The notes under the pieces: model-generated
The model's input: the letters and a program-made list of their open reading frames with translations, nothing else
Told to the model about the DNA's origin: nothing
Database searches by the model: none
Shown here: positions 53,201 to 63,782 of the stretch, one piece after another
Layout: every line of letters begins with the position of its first letter
How positions within the stretch are numbered: position 1 is the stretch's first letter
Made by a program: the position numbers and the translations under genes
NCBI GenBank assembly: GCA_020055645.1
Contig: CM034548.1
Span: 42,958,296-43,022,295 of the forward strand
Source: Tomocerus qinae
Taxonomy: Eukaryota > Arthropoda > Collembola > Entomobryomorpha > Tomoceridae
Reading direction: 5' to 3'
DNA: 64,000 nucleotides

Positions 53201-56200
53201 AGTAATTAATAATAATATTTGCGCATTATTTATAGTTTGTATACCTTTGATAGTGTCCCCTCACTTTTCCAAACAAAGGCAGTATTACATTGTACGGTTG
53301 AGTAATTAGTGAATAACGTATCATGTTCGTTTCGTAGTATAATGACACTCGAGAAGAGCTAGTGTGTCATAAACAGCATTACTAATGACATTATTATAAT
53401 GATATAGAGTTACAAGACGGCTAGAGTATCTGACAAATTCAAAATATTACGACAGGTGTTTTACATAGTGTATCATTGGTGTATTAATTAGCCCAGATGT
53501 CTGCATGTTAACACAAGGTTGTAAGTAGGTGCTATGGATTATAAAGGTACAGCTTATTACTAAGTGGGTGCTATACAAGTAACATCCATAGAGAGTAGAA
53601 ATTATCAACCAAACTAGTACCATTGTGCTAATCTCTCAATAGAAATAGGTATTTGGTCCATTCATTCAGTTCCATTGCATGATGCTTAAGTTTACTACAA
53701 AAGAAGAGAGACATAGCAAAATATTATGGTGCAAGTCACAATCCTAATGAAAAGAAGGGAAAGTGAGAGTGGTTGCGAATACAAAAGCTTTATTCAAACT
53801 GCACTAATCATGTGCTAATGATTCGATCACCTATTGTTACCTCAAGATAATCTTGTACTACATGCAAAACTCGGTTAGCTCTTATGTATATGTGGTAGAC
53901 TGGAAGGGATAGAAGACTGAGAGGAATATAATGGCCCTGTCGGGCAAGACAGAGAGGAATATCTGTGGTCATAATTACATGATAATTGCTAAATGGTAAT
54001 AACTAGAGAGATGATACTAGCACTATCGATTAAAAGTAGTCTAATTAACCTATATTAAAAATGTTATTAAGGTCGGACGTCCCATCCAAAAGATATTGCA
54101 TAAATTCACTTTTACAAGTTTGGGTTTATTGCACTATCTTTGAGTAGGTTGCCCGATATTAATAATATTTCAAATCTGAGCCATAATCAATGGTGCTGGT
54201 ATCGTCTCTCCAGTTATTACCATTTAGTAATTATCATGTAATTGTGACAACAGATATCCATCTCAGTCTAGTCTGAGAGAGCCATTATATTTTTCCCAGT
54301 CTAGTCTGAGAGAGTCATTATATTTCTCCCAGTCTAGTCTGAGAGAGTCATTATATTTCTCCCAGTCTAGTCTGAGAGAGTCATTATATTTCTCCCAGTC
54401 TAGTCTGAGAGAGTCGTTAGTGGTTTACCCGCGTTACTTCGTAGATGAGCGTATGTGAGTAGATTTGTAAAATTTGGGAAAATACGCAAAACTACATCAA
54501 ATTTAAAACAAGCCCTCGACCTGAGTACTTTTCTTTGCGTAGAGTGGAGTGAGTACTCAACCAGGACTGGTGGATATAGTTCGCGCTGACGAAAATTGAA
54601 AAAACTGTCTATAAATTCATACTGGTCATTTACACTTATACGAATCTACGCAAATCTACGAAGGCAGTGGGGTATCCCTCTATTATATTTCTCCCAGTCT
54701 AGTCTGAGAGAGCCATTATATTTCTCCCAGTCTAGTCTGCGAGAGCCATTATATTTCTCCCAGTCTAGTCTGAGAGAGTCATTATATTTCTCCCAGTCTA
54801 GTCTGAGAGAGACATTATATTTCTCCCAGCATCATGTCTCTCCCAGTCTGCCATATATATATATATGTAAGTCTTGGTTCTCTGCATAAATACTTGGCAC
54901 GACTCTGTGTTTGTCGCTTGTTGTGTAAGGATAGATAAATATATGAACATAATTGTTTTTTCATTTGTCTCAATAGGGATCAGGATCCAAACTTTCTCGT
55001 GTATACAAATTCATGCAAAATCATGGACATGGATCCATTCGACAAATCAGTCAAGAAATTTCTCAAGTTTGCCAAGCCGATGAAATGCAAAGCAGCACTT
55101 GTCCGAGTTGTAGATGAGGTGAGTTGACTGACCCCATTAATGAATTTCTGGTAATAGCAATTAATAGCATTTGATTTTGTCGGTAGATTAATTAATAACA
55201 TTTTCATTGTCTTATGACGTTGATGTTACAAAACATTCCAATTTTTAATTACAGCATGAGTAGTAAATCAAAAAACTTAAATAATATTTGTAAGGAAAGA
55301 GGCATTCCAAGACCTAATACACTTGATCTACTTTCGAAGGAATTTTTGATTAAAATGTTAGAAGTATGTATGGCCACCGGATACAACTCGTTAGTTTTGA
55401 ATGCTTTATATATACACTATCTACCCCTAATTAAGCCAAGACTACTAATAACGAAAGCTGATTCATTAAGTGTTAACAATGTCTCATTTCACAAGTATGC
55501 TGATTTATATTGTAATGTTTTTCAGAGTTTAGTATTAGATGAGGATTTATCAAAAAACTGGAAGTTTGCCAGCCCAAGTTGCTGTTACAGAACAATAGAC
55601 AGACTGCAGCAAGACACCGAAAAATATAACAAAGACGCAGACTGGGGAGTTCAGTAAGTTTTTAAAACAACCTTAACAACATGTAATCGAATAACATTGT
55701 TAGACTTTATTTATTTAGTGCAAAACCATATGAACTTCACTCTACAACAGAGTGCAAAACCAAAAAGTCGGAAGATGATCAAAAGAGTATGCGAATCAAA
55801 AGAGATAAGCATATATCGGTCGGTATGCAATAATATGTAACATGATGCATTCTCCAGACTCCACAGATGACCTAGTTCTGAGAATTCTAGAAATTCCTGT
55901 ATATACATAGATATGTTTTCAGTTAGTATGTACACAATTATATATTTACCAGTCAGTACACACACACCTTGCAGTTAACATACTCAAGAAACCAGATACT
56001 TAAATTGACAATGAGTCGGGGTTTAAAACCCACCACTGTGTTTTTAAACATAGTTCTATCCAATACAAACTGTACCATGGTTATCGAGTTGTAAATATAT
56101 TATAAGGATTGAACAAATATTGAATCTGTATTGACTCCAGAATACATTTTGCCATTTTGCCATACATTTCTTAATTCCAATATTTACCTCTAAAAGGGAA

Positions 56201-59200
56201 AGACTATTTTACTGATCTTATTCAATACATGATAGCAACTACATAAGTAAATCCAAATTGTTCTGCTATAAATATAACATCACATTCACATCATATAAAT
56301 TGCTTTAAAATATAAAACATGTCTCAAGGTTTTTTTTGCCAAAAGCAACTAAGCAACAGCAATATCAAATAAAGGTATCTATACATCCGAGCTTGATTGA
56401 GATTTGACGTGTGTACAGCCATGCAAGCTCCTTCTTTGTTCAATACAATGTAGAACGGTCTATTGAGAAAACCCAGAGTTGAGGAAAATAATATGTTTGG
56501 CTGCTCAGTGCACGTTCATGTTCTGCTGATTTTATGTGGTGGAACGGAACAAGTTTTGTATACTCTAGCGCATCCTTGTGGACTGTTACAAAAACTGTTG
56601 CTTCAAATCACTGTAGATGACAGGAAATTCATCTTAAATTTTCTTGCACAAAGCCTTAGGAAACTCAATGTCATTTTTTTGAATGTATTTGCGAATTTTA
56701 CGATTATACATAATATTATGTAATTGAAAATCCTTTGCTGTTCTGTAAACGGCAACACAATAAAATTAATTTTTTTGCATTCAATTTTTTTACTTCTTTG
56801 CAGATTGTCAGCTAAATGCTTTCCGATTCCTGCTACAAAAGGGGGTATTAAGGTGGACGTTCCATACGTGAAAGTCGAGTGTCAAAATGGGATGAAATTA
56901 CAAACTGTATCGGATTTCTACAAAATAGTTCTGGAACCAGACAAATACACCGAGAAGACAAAAGAAAAGGCAAAAGCGTGGAAAAGGACTTCAACAGAGC
57001 AGAAGCCCCCAAGTATTCTTATTGTTGGTAATTATCACAAACTCATTATGTAAAATTATACTTTGAATAACCAAACATCCAGTGTCTGTTAATTTTTATT
57101 GTATGTAGTAGATACTTAATGTTATATAACGACTAGAACTATTTTTACAATCTGTGACGTCTGAAAAATCAATAAGACCATTGAGTTAAATCCCATCTCA
57201 TTCTCCCTTTTGTTATTTCGTAATTATTTCTGCCTCATTCTCATGATTTTTATTTAGCTCTTGGTAAAAGAATCAGTAAAACAGCCCCATTGAGTATTAT
57301 CTCGGAATTTGTTTCAATTATCCTACTAGGGTATTCAGATGTTTGCTAATAGCTCTTAAATCTACGAATTATTTACTTTACAGGTATTGATTCGATATCA
57401 AGGATGCACATGATGCGTTCGTTGCCAAAAACCAAAGACTTTCTCTTAAAAAATGATTTCGTGGAAATGAAGGGGTATACTAAAATGGGTAAGTTGATTA
57501 ATCAGTGCATTTTCCTTTATCAAGGGTTGTTTAAAAGTTCTCTGTGGCTATTTCAGGGGAAAATACTTTTCCGAATATAATGGGATCAATGGCTGGACTG
57601 GAACTAAATAAGTATCAGAGTTGCTGGAGCAGCCGTGCCACAAAAGTAGACGATTGCCCATTTATCTGGAAGAACTTTAGCAGTTTGAATTACATGACTG
57701 CTCATTTAGAAGATGCTCCTGGAATAGCTATTTTTAACTACGAGAAGACAGGATTTGTAGAGCAACCAACGGATTATTACCTCCGCACTTTAATGACTGC
57801 CCAGCACAAGTATTTAGGCAAAGGGAGAAGCGCTGCCAGTTCCGGGTGCATTTCTGGACTCTCACCGACCAATTTTATGCTGAAGTACCTGCATGATTTC
57901 CTTGATAAAGTTGGATCTAAATACCCCTACTTCTTGCTATCGTGGTTCACTTCTATTGGCCACGACGATTTTAATGGCCTCCAGGTAATTCCCTAACACT
58001 TTAAAATATTATTGCCTTTTCAGAAGTATATAATAGTCCCTCTGGTATTGGATTTTACATGTTCATTTTATTCCAATTTTTTTCCCATCGAATTCAAGAG
58101 AATTGTAATTTTTGGTCGTTTAGTTTCCTCAAATACATATTATGGACGACAATCTATGCTAAGATTTTGGAATGGACAGTTTTTTTTTAAATTTTCCTGA
58201 TGTATAAATATGTACCACCATTTAATTGAAACTAATTAGATTGATTAATTTTAATTGTTTCACAGACTGCAGACGATGGTTTTCATGACATTTTACATGA
58301 AGCTGTTCACAATCAAAACTTCAATGGGAACAATACCATTATACTTTTTATAAGCGACCATGGTAAGAGTAAGATAATAATATAATATTTTAAGACAAAT
58401 TGATAGTTCTATGAAATATTCATTGGGATATTTATTTATGCAGGTTACCGATTTGGAGCTTTTCGGGAAACGTTTTTGGGATTTTACGAGGAGAGTTTAC
58501 CTTTTTTCTTTCTAAGAGTTCCTCCTGCGTTGAAATTAGAGATGCCTCATTGGTATGAGCACTTGAAGACTAACAGTCACCGACTCACATCTCCTTTGGA
58601 TCTCCATGCCACTCTTCTAGACATTTTGTCATTTTCTTCCTCTGTACTATTTAACAAAGAGAGATTGCCGGCTAAACCAAAATTCGTAGACATAATCAGT
58701 CACACGGACAACAATGCAACTGAGCCAGAGCCTGTGACTCCTTACTCATTCTTCGAACAAATGCCACTGAACAGGAGCTGCGAGAGTGCAGGAATCCCGC
58801 CGATGTACTGCATGTGTGGGGTCACACCTTTGATAGGAAAAACGTCTAAAATGTCTTCTCACCTGGGAGAGTTTGTCATTCAGTTCATCAATTCTCTGTT
58901 GCAGTCACAGTCACACTCAGGAGATTGCCTCCCTCTGAAATTTTCAAAATTTCTTTACGGCAGAGAAATTAACAAAGGGGAGGTGTGGAACAACTTTGGT
59001 CAATTTGTCGGCTTTGTAGATTATTTAGTGGCTCTGGAAGCCGCGCCTAGTAAAGGACATTTTGAAGCTAAAGTCAGAATTTTTTCTAACGGAACTAAGA
59101 CTATTTTAGGAACTGTCAGCCGAATTAATAGTTACCGAGGACAAAGTGACTGTATCACAGACTACACGTTGAAAAATTTTTGTATGTGCAAAGATGCACT

Positions 59201-59315
59201 AAATAAGGTTGATAAAAAAGGTAGCCAGAAAACGAAAAGTTCTCCTAAGAAAGATCAACAGCAAACTACACTAATGCCAAATAAAAAATCTACACCAGCC
59301 AAAAGGAGTATTTAA
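35208..59315 (+). CDS. DUF229 family protein (sulfatase/alkaline phosphatase-like fold), 8 exons, 719 aa
   Basis: Exons: 35208-35371, 54977-55118, 55526-55653, 56804-57027, 57384-57488, 57557-57984, 58266-58362 and 58444-59315, 2160 nt with TAA. All introns are GT-AG and every junction keeps phase; exon 1 TG plus exon 2 G gives Trp, then DQDPNFLVYTNSCK. Residues 13-30 (PYLLLFALCLVFFYVTPL) follow basic residues and suit a type II membrane anchor or uncleaved signal. Next come DUF229 landmarks: paired cysteines around SCCYRTIDR, GIDSISRMHMMRSLPKT from about 220, HDDFN at 390-394, and ILFISDHG ending about 430, whose Asp-His are likely metal ligands. The C-terminal 36 residues are Lys-rich and low-complexity. 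DUF229 proteins are metazoan, mostly nematode and arthropod, and their substrate is unknown. It likely acts in the secretory pathway or at the cell surface. The start codon is the first ATG after an in-frame TAG at 35190. Confidence 0.9.
42775..42887. mobile_element. Tiny inverted-repeat element, about 113 bp
   Basis: The arms ACTATAGTTATTTAATAATT (left) and its exact reverse complement (right) continue through AGAC, then nearly match through an A-run and ATGC. The core is GC-richer (CGGCGCCTGATT...GGAGCGCAG). It is a miniature inverted-repeat element with no coding capacity. Flanking TA dinucleotides are possible targets but the exact ends are ambiguous. Confidence 0.7.
44999..45328. mobile_element. 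Foldback element, family copy 1 (about 330 bp)
   Basis: The ends read ATATGTAGTAGACTAGGAGG (left) and the inverted form of ATATGTAGTAGAGTAGGAGG (right). The arms share TGTCATAATTACATGATAA-like, TAATAGCTAGAGAGATGAT and ACTATCGA-type blocks in inverted order. No coding capacity. The same terminal and core motifs recur in the larger element at 53887-54868. Confidence 0.75.
48070..48094. repeat. Perfect 12-bp hairpin
   Basis: CAACGTAGCTAC, one unpaired A, then GTAGCTACGTTG. This isolated 25-nt near-perfect palindrome lies within the large DUF229 intron. It could be a small foldback remnant; no run of T typical of a terminator follows it. Confidence 0.6.
52354..52481 (-). other. Possible nested terminal exon or decayed coding fragment
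   Basis: On minus, after an acceptor-like GGAGTCTGCAG, a frame opens (V)YIGKFRGEKKVITIQSNSC, then SAVGYGMDTLQVLYLFEGDITE, to TAG at 52356-52354. The frame stays open past the TAG with an ATG and a charged run (MNKELEDPSFQNP, then EDEEGRKPLKANRK) to a second stop near 52270. GC content is higher than the surrounding intron. It may be the last exon of a gene nested in the DUF229 intron, or a remnant of a mobile or viral gene. No partner exon was identified and the family is not recognised. Confidence 0.3.
54264..54414 (+). repeat. 33-bp tandem repeat, block 1 (5 copies)
   Basis: Five head-to-tail units begin CAGTCTAGTCTGAGAGAG and continue with TCATTATATTTCTCC, nearly identical apart from a few substitutions. 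The unit is part of the terminal arm motif of the foldback element. Block 1 ends where an unrelated segment of about 270 bp starts (54415-54681). Confidence 0.85.
54415..54681. mobile_element. Segment interrupting the 33-bp array
   Basis: About 267 bp that breaks the tandem array in the middle of a unit. Weakly similar inverted motifs lie near its ends (CTTCGTAGATGAGCGTA on the left; the inverse of CTTCGTAGATTTGCGTA on the right). That suggests a small transposon nested in the larger element. No target duplication is certain and there is no coding capacity of its own. Confidence 0.45.
54682..54830 (+). repeat. 33-bp tandem repeat, block 2 (4 copies plus partials)
   Basis: This continues the block 1 array. 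Because 33 is divisible by 3, the plus frame reads as an 11-residue repeat (YFSQSSLREPL). That accounts for the 97-codon frame at 54596-54889, which is therefore not evidence of a gene. The array decays into CAGCATCATGTCTCTCCC and an AT microsatellite. Confidence 0.85.
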
Positions 59316-59454
59316 GTATTATGCATTTAATTAATACCTCATTTACAAAACTGTTGAATTTATCTATCTTTCTCTTTAAAGACTTTCTCTTTTAAAATGG
59401 CACAATGTAAAGTGTTAAACAAATGTATTATTCATTGTTGTACAAAAAATTGGA

Positions 59455-59460
59455 AATAAA
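59455..59460 (+). terminator. Poly(A) signal AATAAA of the DUF229 gene
   Basis: A canonical AATAAA lies 140 nt after the DUF229 stop codon, in AT-rich 3' UTR-like sequence. Confidence 0.7.
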
Positions 59461-60883
59461 TGACCTAATTTTTGTAAAAAATGGTTTCGATTAGTTATTT
59501 ACTTTTGTTTGCAAGAGGAATTACCGTAAATAAGATCAAATAAGACACAAAAGGGATTTGGCATTCCTTTAGCACTTACAAAACAGAAATAAAAATACAT
59601 ATCGGGTCACCTTCCTCTCGTCCACAAACTTCTAGAATTGCTAGAGTCCAGTATGATTTCGCGTTGAAATGGTATTTAATAAAAAACAGATTATTTTTTC
59701 AGTAATTTTTTAATACATTTTTTTGTAATGAATATATACATAACAAAGAGGACAAATAACTTAATTTCCACATTAGCCTGTCAGTAGGAATTTGGAGAAT
59801 GGGGTTTTATGTGTATAGGGGAACAATTAATTAATTCATTATATATATTAACATTTATAGGTACACAAACACATAACATATATAGTACGTAGATATCATT
59901 CCATAACCATTCCACGATAATAGTCGTTAACTAGCACTGGACGATGCAACGAATCTTACCGTATCCTTTACGTATAATTATAATTTCGATTTTTTACAAT
60001 ATGGACGCATAATAAGTTTTACATCGAAAAGTTACAATTATACTAATGACAATATGTCAATTTATAATTTCGCATTCACAACTAGTATTATAAGTATGTG
60101 GGTACACTATATGTATGGACCAACAATATTAATAAGTACCAGTACAACAGTTCATGTATTACAGACTCCTTTTTTGTTTGCGATACTTAAAAAAATAAAA
60201 TTATCTATGACTTGACTGCAAGAAACTAGAATTGCAATACGCTATGCTACCCGTAAAATGTAACTAAAGTAGAGCAGGAAGTAGAAACGGCAGATCCATT
60301 CTTCTTGACCATTACTATTCATTTAAACTGTAAAAAGTAATAATTATCACAATTCTACTGGCATATTAAGTAACACCTTATAACAATAATAATAAAAGTC
60401 GCAATAATATACAAATATTTATACTTAGCGATATAATACCACATCATGATTCCATAACTTCACAATGTCACACGACAAACGTTAAAAACGTTCTAGATCA
60501 CATCCTATAGCAACTACTAATGCGTATTTTTCAGCAAATATATATATATATTTTCTTAACATTAGATTAGTTATACATACAGAGATACATTAAATTGAAA
60601 ACGAGTGGATTACAATACAAATGACAACACACGCAGACATCATCATAATATTATCATAATAATTTATAGTAAAGAGTGTTTGAAATCAAATGAAAAATAC
60701 AAACGTAATACAAAATGACAACTGGACATGTTCATAACAGACAACGAATATCAATTGTACATTCTCACAAGACAATGCACAAACTAGAATTACATAAATG
60801 TACATCCTTAAGTATAAAGTAGGGGATAGTAAAGCTGACAGAAAAAGCGAATCGTACTCGTCTGTGATGACAAAATGAATGAT
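59461..60883. other. Convergent intergenic region and GPCR 3' UTR
   Basis: 1.4 kb of very AT-rich DNA between two convergent genes. Part of it must be the GPCR 3' UTR on minus. I saw no exact minus-strand AATAAA, no inverted repeat and no RNA gene. Confidence 0.5.
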
Positions 60884-61798
60884 TTAAACGTTGTTGGCAA
60901 TGATGTTGCGGGTTTGAACTTTATTATTTGACATTTCCGGGAGAGTTATAGATTGGAAATTAGCTTTGGCCTTTTGGGGGAGCAAGACAGTGAAGAATGA
61001 GAGAAACTTTTTACGGAATTCCTTGCTGCAGAGAAAGTACACGTAGAAATTGAGAGCAAAGTTGCACAACTCGAGATCGTTAGCCATGGCCCTGAATATC
61101 TGAAAATAGAGGTTATTGTTGAGGGTTTCTGAGTAGAAGATGGCCAGGAATGCCACAGGTGTAGTGGTGATGAAAAAGAGGAGGACAATGGCCGTGAGGA
61201 GGATGACCAGACGTTTCTCTTCCTTGTAGATCCGTTTTGAAATCCTTTCTCCGCGAAGAAGAAGCTTCTCGTGTCCAGCCAAATCTCCTGCTCCGTTGAA
61301 AATCTCCTGTCGTTTTTGAGTGATCTGACGAAAGCGGCAAATGATGAGGAAGTTCAGAAGAGCCAGAATGAATGCCGGGCCGAATCGGACGACGACCTCC
61401 CCCAAGATGATGTACACTTTCCAGACAAACGTGTTCGTTACTCTGATATTCTCAATCGCATCGTAGCTGAGGACGACGCTCTGGACTCCGTCCGCGTCCA
61501 CCATTGGACACTCCTGCTTAACCAATTCCTTCAGCAGAGACAACGGTACCGACACCACGAAAGCCACCACGTAGCAAATCGTCATCGCCATGCGGGCATT
61601 TCCGGCCGTGTGCACACTCTTGAATTTCGTCGGGAGACAGACAGATGCAAATCGATCAACGGTGAGACAGACCACGATGAAAATGCTGGATGCCATGCAA
61701 GTGTTCGCCAAAGGATATTCCAAGTGTCCGTAAAAGAATGCCATCAACCAGGAGTCTGTTGGGTGGACATTCGTCTGCCTCATCTGTTCAAAATCCAT
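60884..61798 (-). CDS. Rhodopsin-family neuropeptide GPCR, FMRFamide-receptor-like, 3' exon (partial)
   Basis: The frame reads from 61798 to a TGA at 60884 and covers extracellular loop 1 to the C-tail, about 300 residues. Visible parts: TM3 CMASSIFIVVCLTVDRF, with DRF in place of DRY; TM4 MTICYVVAFVVSVPLSLL; an extracellular loop 2 cysteine (QECP); TM5 with R-F-G-P before AFILALLNFLIICRF; a basic intracellular loop 3 with ISKRIYKEEKR; TM6 LLTAIVLLFFITTTPVAFLA; TM7 LELCNFALNFYVYFL in place of NPxxY; and helix 8 KEFRKKF. TM6 lacks CWxP, as in invertebrate FMRFamide-type receptors. TM1 and TM2 are absent. An in-frame TGA sits just before the first Met, so translation enters by splicing, probably at an AG within 61780-61795. 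A consensus minus donor GTGAGT at 62010-62015 may end an upstream exon. Genes with this layout couple peptide signals to G proteins; the ligand is unknown. Confidence 0.85.
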   Translation of the reverse strand: MDFEQMRQTNVHPTDSWLMAFFYGHLEYPLANTCMASSIFIVVCLTVDRFASVCLPTKFKSVHTAGNARMAMTICYVVAFVVSVPLSLLKELVKQECPMVDADGVQSVVLSYDAIENIRVTNTFVWKVYIILGEVVVRFGPAFILALLNFLIICRFRQITQKRQEIFNGAGDLAGHEKLLLRGERISKRIYKEEKRLVILLTAIVLLFFITTTPVAFLAIFYSETLNNNLYFQIFRAMANDLELCNFALNFYVYFLCSKEFRKKFLSFFTVLLPQKAKANFQSITLPEMSNNKVQTRNIIANNV

Positions 61799-63600
61799 TC
61801 ACATCCTCATTATTTCTAAATGTAGGACATTCTATCTCATGAAATTTTAAAACTATTTCCCACAATCTGAAATTGCCAGACGTCTGTGTGTGGTAATAAT
61901 CTACAACTGGCTACAAAGTTTGAAACCCAATACTTGTGCATAAATATTACACCGAAAAGAAATGTCACCCACAACAAACAAACGGAATTAATGCTTTTGG
62001 CGGTTGAATACTCACCGGTCTTCCATTTAATGAGATCTGCAGGGTGCAGGGTTCTGTGTTAAATACAAATACTTTGAGACTAGGAGCTAGGCTAGGTTAG
62101 TCTTTCCACGGAATAGGTGGAATTGGAAAAGTTAAAGGGAGCAGACAAGTAAAATAGTACATGTATTTGGCCCCTCCACACACAATCCATGTACAAGCAT
62201 TCTCCTCAAGCTATGGCCCATGAATTACTTGTCTATCTACTCTAGTATGAAACTTTTGTGGCAACAACTTGCTGCCTAACAATTTTTAAGTGGCTCCAAA
62301 AACACAATGCAAATAAATTAGTAAATATAATTCAAAGCTTCTAGAATTGTCAATTAATTTTAGATGCGGCTTTCGGTCTCCCTCATCCTCAACTACTATT
62401 AATAGACATACTATAACTGCTTCACATTAAAAAGCTTTATTATCTGTATTGTGTACTGTGCTCCGGTTTATGAAAATGAATAGTGTCAGACTCTCTACAG
62501 CCTAAATGCTTCTTTTCACAGACAATGGAAAAAGGACTAATTTTAAGCCGTTTCTATCTTTAATGATGTCAATTCTACTTTCAGCCTATAGAGTTTTTAT
62601 TCTACATAACATAAATTAACCAATAGGTTGAATAAAGAGACTGTTATCATTGTTCTTGTAGTTAAGTTGTCTCTAGGCTATAGGACTTCATCTAACAGCT
62701 TCCGGAAATAAATCTGATTAAAACGAAAAAGATCAATAAAGCATCGCACTGCCTCTCTTATAGTCAGTCATAAGCTGTAGGTAAGCAGCTTGAATTTTGG
62801 ATGCAGAAAATAGTTTTAGTAATCGCATTTAAGGGCCAACTTCTTGCAAAATATGTTTTTTGAGAGTGAGTAAACCAAGCGTGCGAAGCTCACAACGTTT
62901 CAGATGGATCTTGTGATGTTTAGAGATTTAGGTAGGTAATGTTTCCACAATACCAGGACCATTTTAATCAAGTTTTACGCAATTGTAAATTTCCGAGGAT
63001 TAGTTGCTCGCATAGCCAGTCGCAGTATTAACAAGAGTGCATAACCTAACAGTGAGTACCTTCAATAAAATAAGTCACGGAAACTAGGCACCTACCTAAG
63101 ATCTGACATAACATAAAGGTTGTACTCAGTTGTTAACTTTATGCTCATTCCTAATGAAAATAACTTTTTATGGCTTATTTTTCTGGATAAAGTGCGTGTT
63201 TGTGCTCCCCTGAGTTTTACTACAGTTATTATATAGAGTCAGGGTTTTCTTGTAGCCAGCCTTTCCAGATTTTAGCCAACAGCATTGTCTATAATGGCCT
63301 ATAATGTTATAAAATGCCTAAAGGGTCACAAATACTCCTCCTGAAAAGGTAATACCTTATGACTTTTGAGCTTTAAATTCTTTAATGGATTCACTGCCTC
63401 GGAACTTCTGAGCACTTACATACGAATTCTAACGGAATTTTGATAAAAATTGACCTAGCTTGAGTTATTTTTTATTCTTAGCAATTGTAAGCCAATATAT
63501 CGACTCTCCAACAAAGAACCAAGCCATTTTTGCCACTACCATTATAGCTGACAGCCAGTGGCTAGTCAAACACTGATTTTAGTTGAGTGAGATTAGCCGC
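61799..63600. other. Upstream side of the GPCR, no exon proven
   Basis: AT-rich DNA where upstream GPCR exons would be expected on minus. Apart from a good minus donor at 62010-62015, preceded by a short open segment with a CCCTGCAG acceptor-like sequence, no hydrophobic frame suitable for TM1-TM2 was found. Those exons are probably beyond the window edge or in short exons that I cannot recognise. Confidence 0.4.
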
Positions 63601-63623
63601 CTTCCGTTTGCGTGTTTTTCTAG

Positions 63624-63782
63624 TCTTATAAGTTGGCCTTTACTCAAACAGAGGATTTCTGTCTAGGGACAGACGTCATTGAGGAGAATTTGATCTTCAT
63701 CTGGCAAAGATATACTGTGAAGATGAATGCATCAACTCCCTTCTTGATAGAGAAACAAGGATGTTGGTCTATGTCAAGCTGA
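63624..63782 (+). other. Candidate exon at right edge, unassigned
   Basis: After a strong pyrimidine-rich acceptor (GCGTGTTTTTCTAG), a plus frame opens for 52 codons to TGA. It reads SYKLAFTQTEDFCLGTDVIE, then ENLIFIWQRYTVKMNASTPF and LIEKQGCW. Composition is protein-like, with two cysteines and an Asn-Ala-Ser glycosylation site. The opposite strand is also open for about 45 codons. No upstream partner exon was found and the family is not recognised. Confidence 0.25.

Larger units (their letters stand above)
53887..54868. mobile_element. Foldback element, family copy 2, enlarged (about 980 bp)
   Basis: The left end TATATGTGGTAGACTGGAAG and the inverted right end ATATATGGCAGACTGGGAGA match the ends of copy 1 at 44999-45328. 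The core (TCATAATTACATGATAA, AATAACTAGAGAGATGATAC, TAGCACTATCGA) is shared too, and is repeated inverted at about 54190-54250. The right arm has expanded into a 33-bp tandem array interrupted by unrelated DNA. The element lies just upstream of DUF229 exon 2, so it is intronic. The end coordinates are uncertain by a few bases because of an AT microsatellite. Confidence 0.7.
35372..54976 (+). other. 19.6-kb first intron of the DUF229 gene
   Basis: The donor is TG|GTAAGA and the acceptor CAATAG|GG. The assignment rests on exact codon completion across the junction and on the membrane anchor otherwise missing from the DUF229 exons. The intron contains a 113-bp miniature element (42775), two members of one foldback family (44999, 53887), a short perfect hairpin (48070), a possible nested minus exon (52354) and otherwise AT-rich sequence with chance frames. 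No complete nested gene was found. Confidence 0.7.

Noticed and set aside
54596..54889. 97-codon frame with an 11-residue repeat
   Set aside because: It is produced by the 33-bp tandem array and not by a gene. There is no start context or conserved non-repeat part.
61271..61819. 182-codon plus frame opposite the GPCR
   Set aside because: It is the antisense shadow of the GPCR exon. The minus frame has membrane helices and family motifs; the plus frame is Arg/His/Gln-rich with none.
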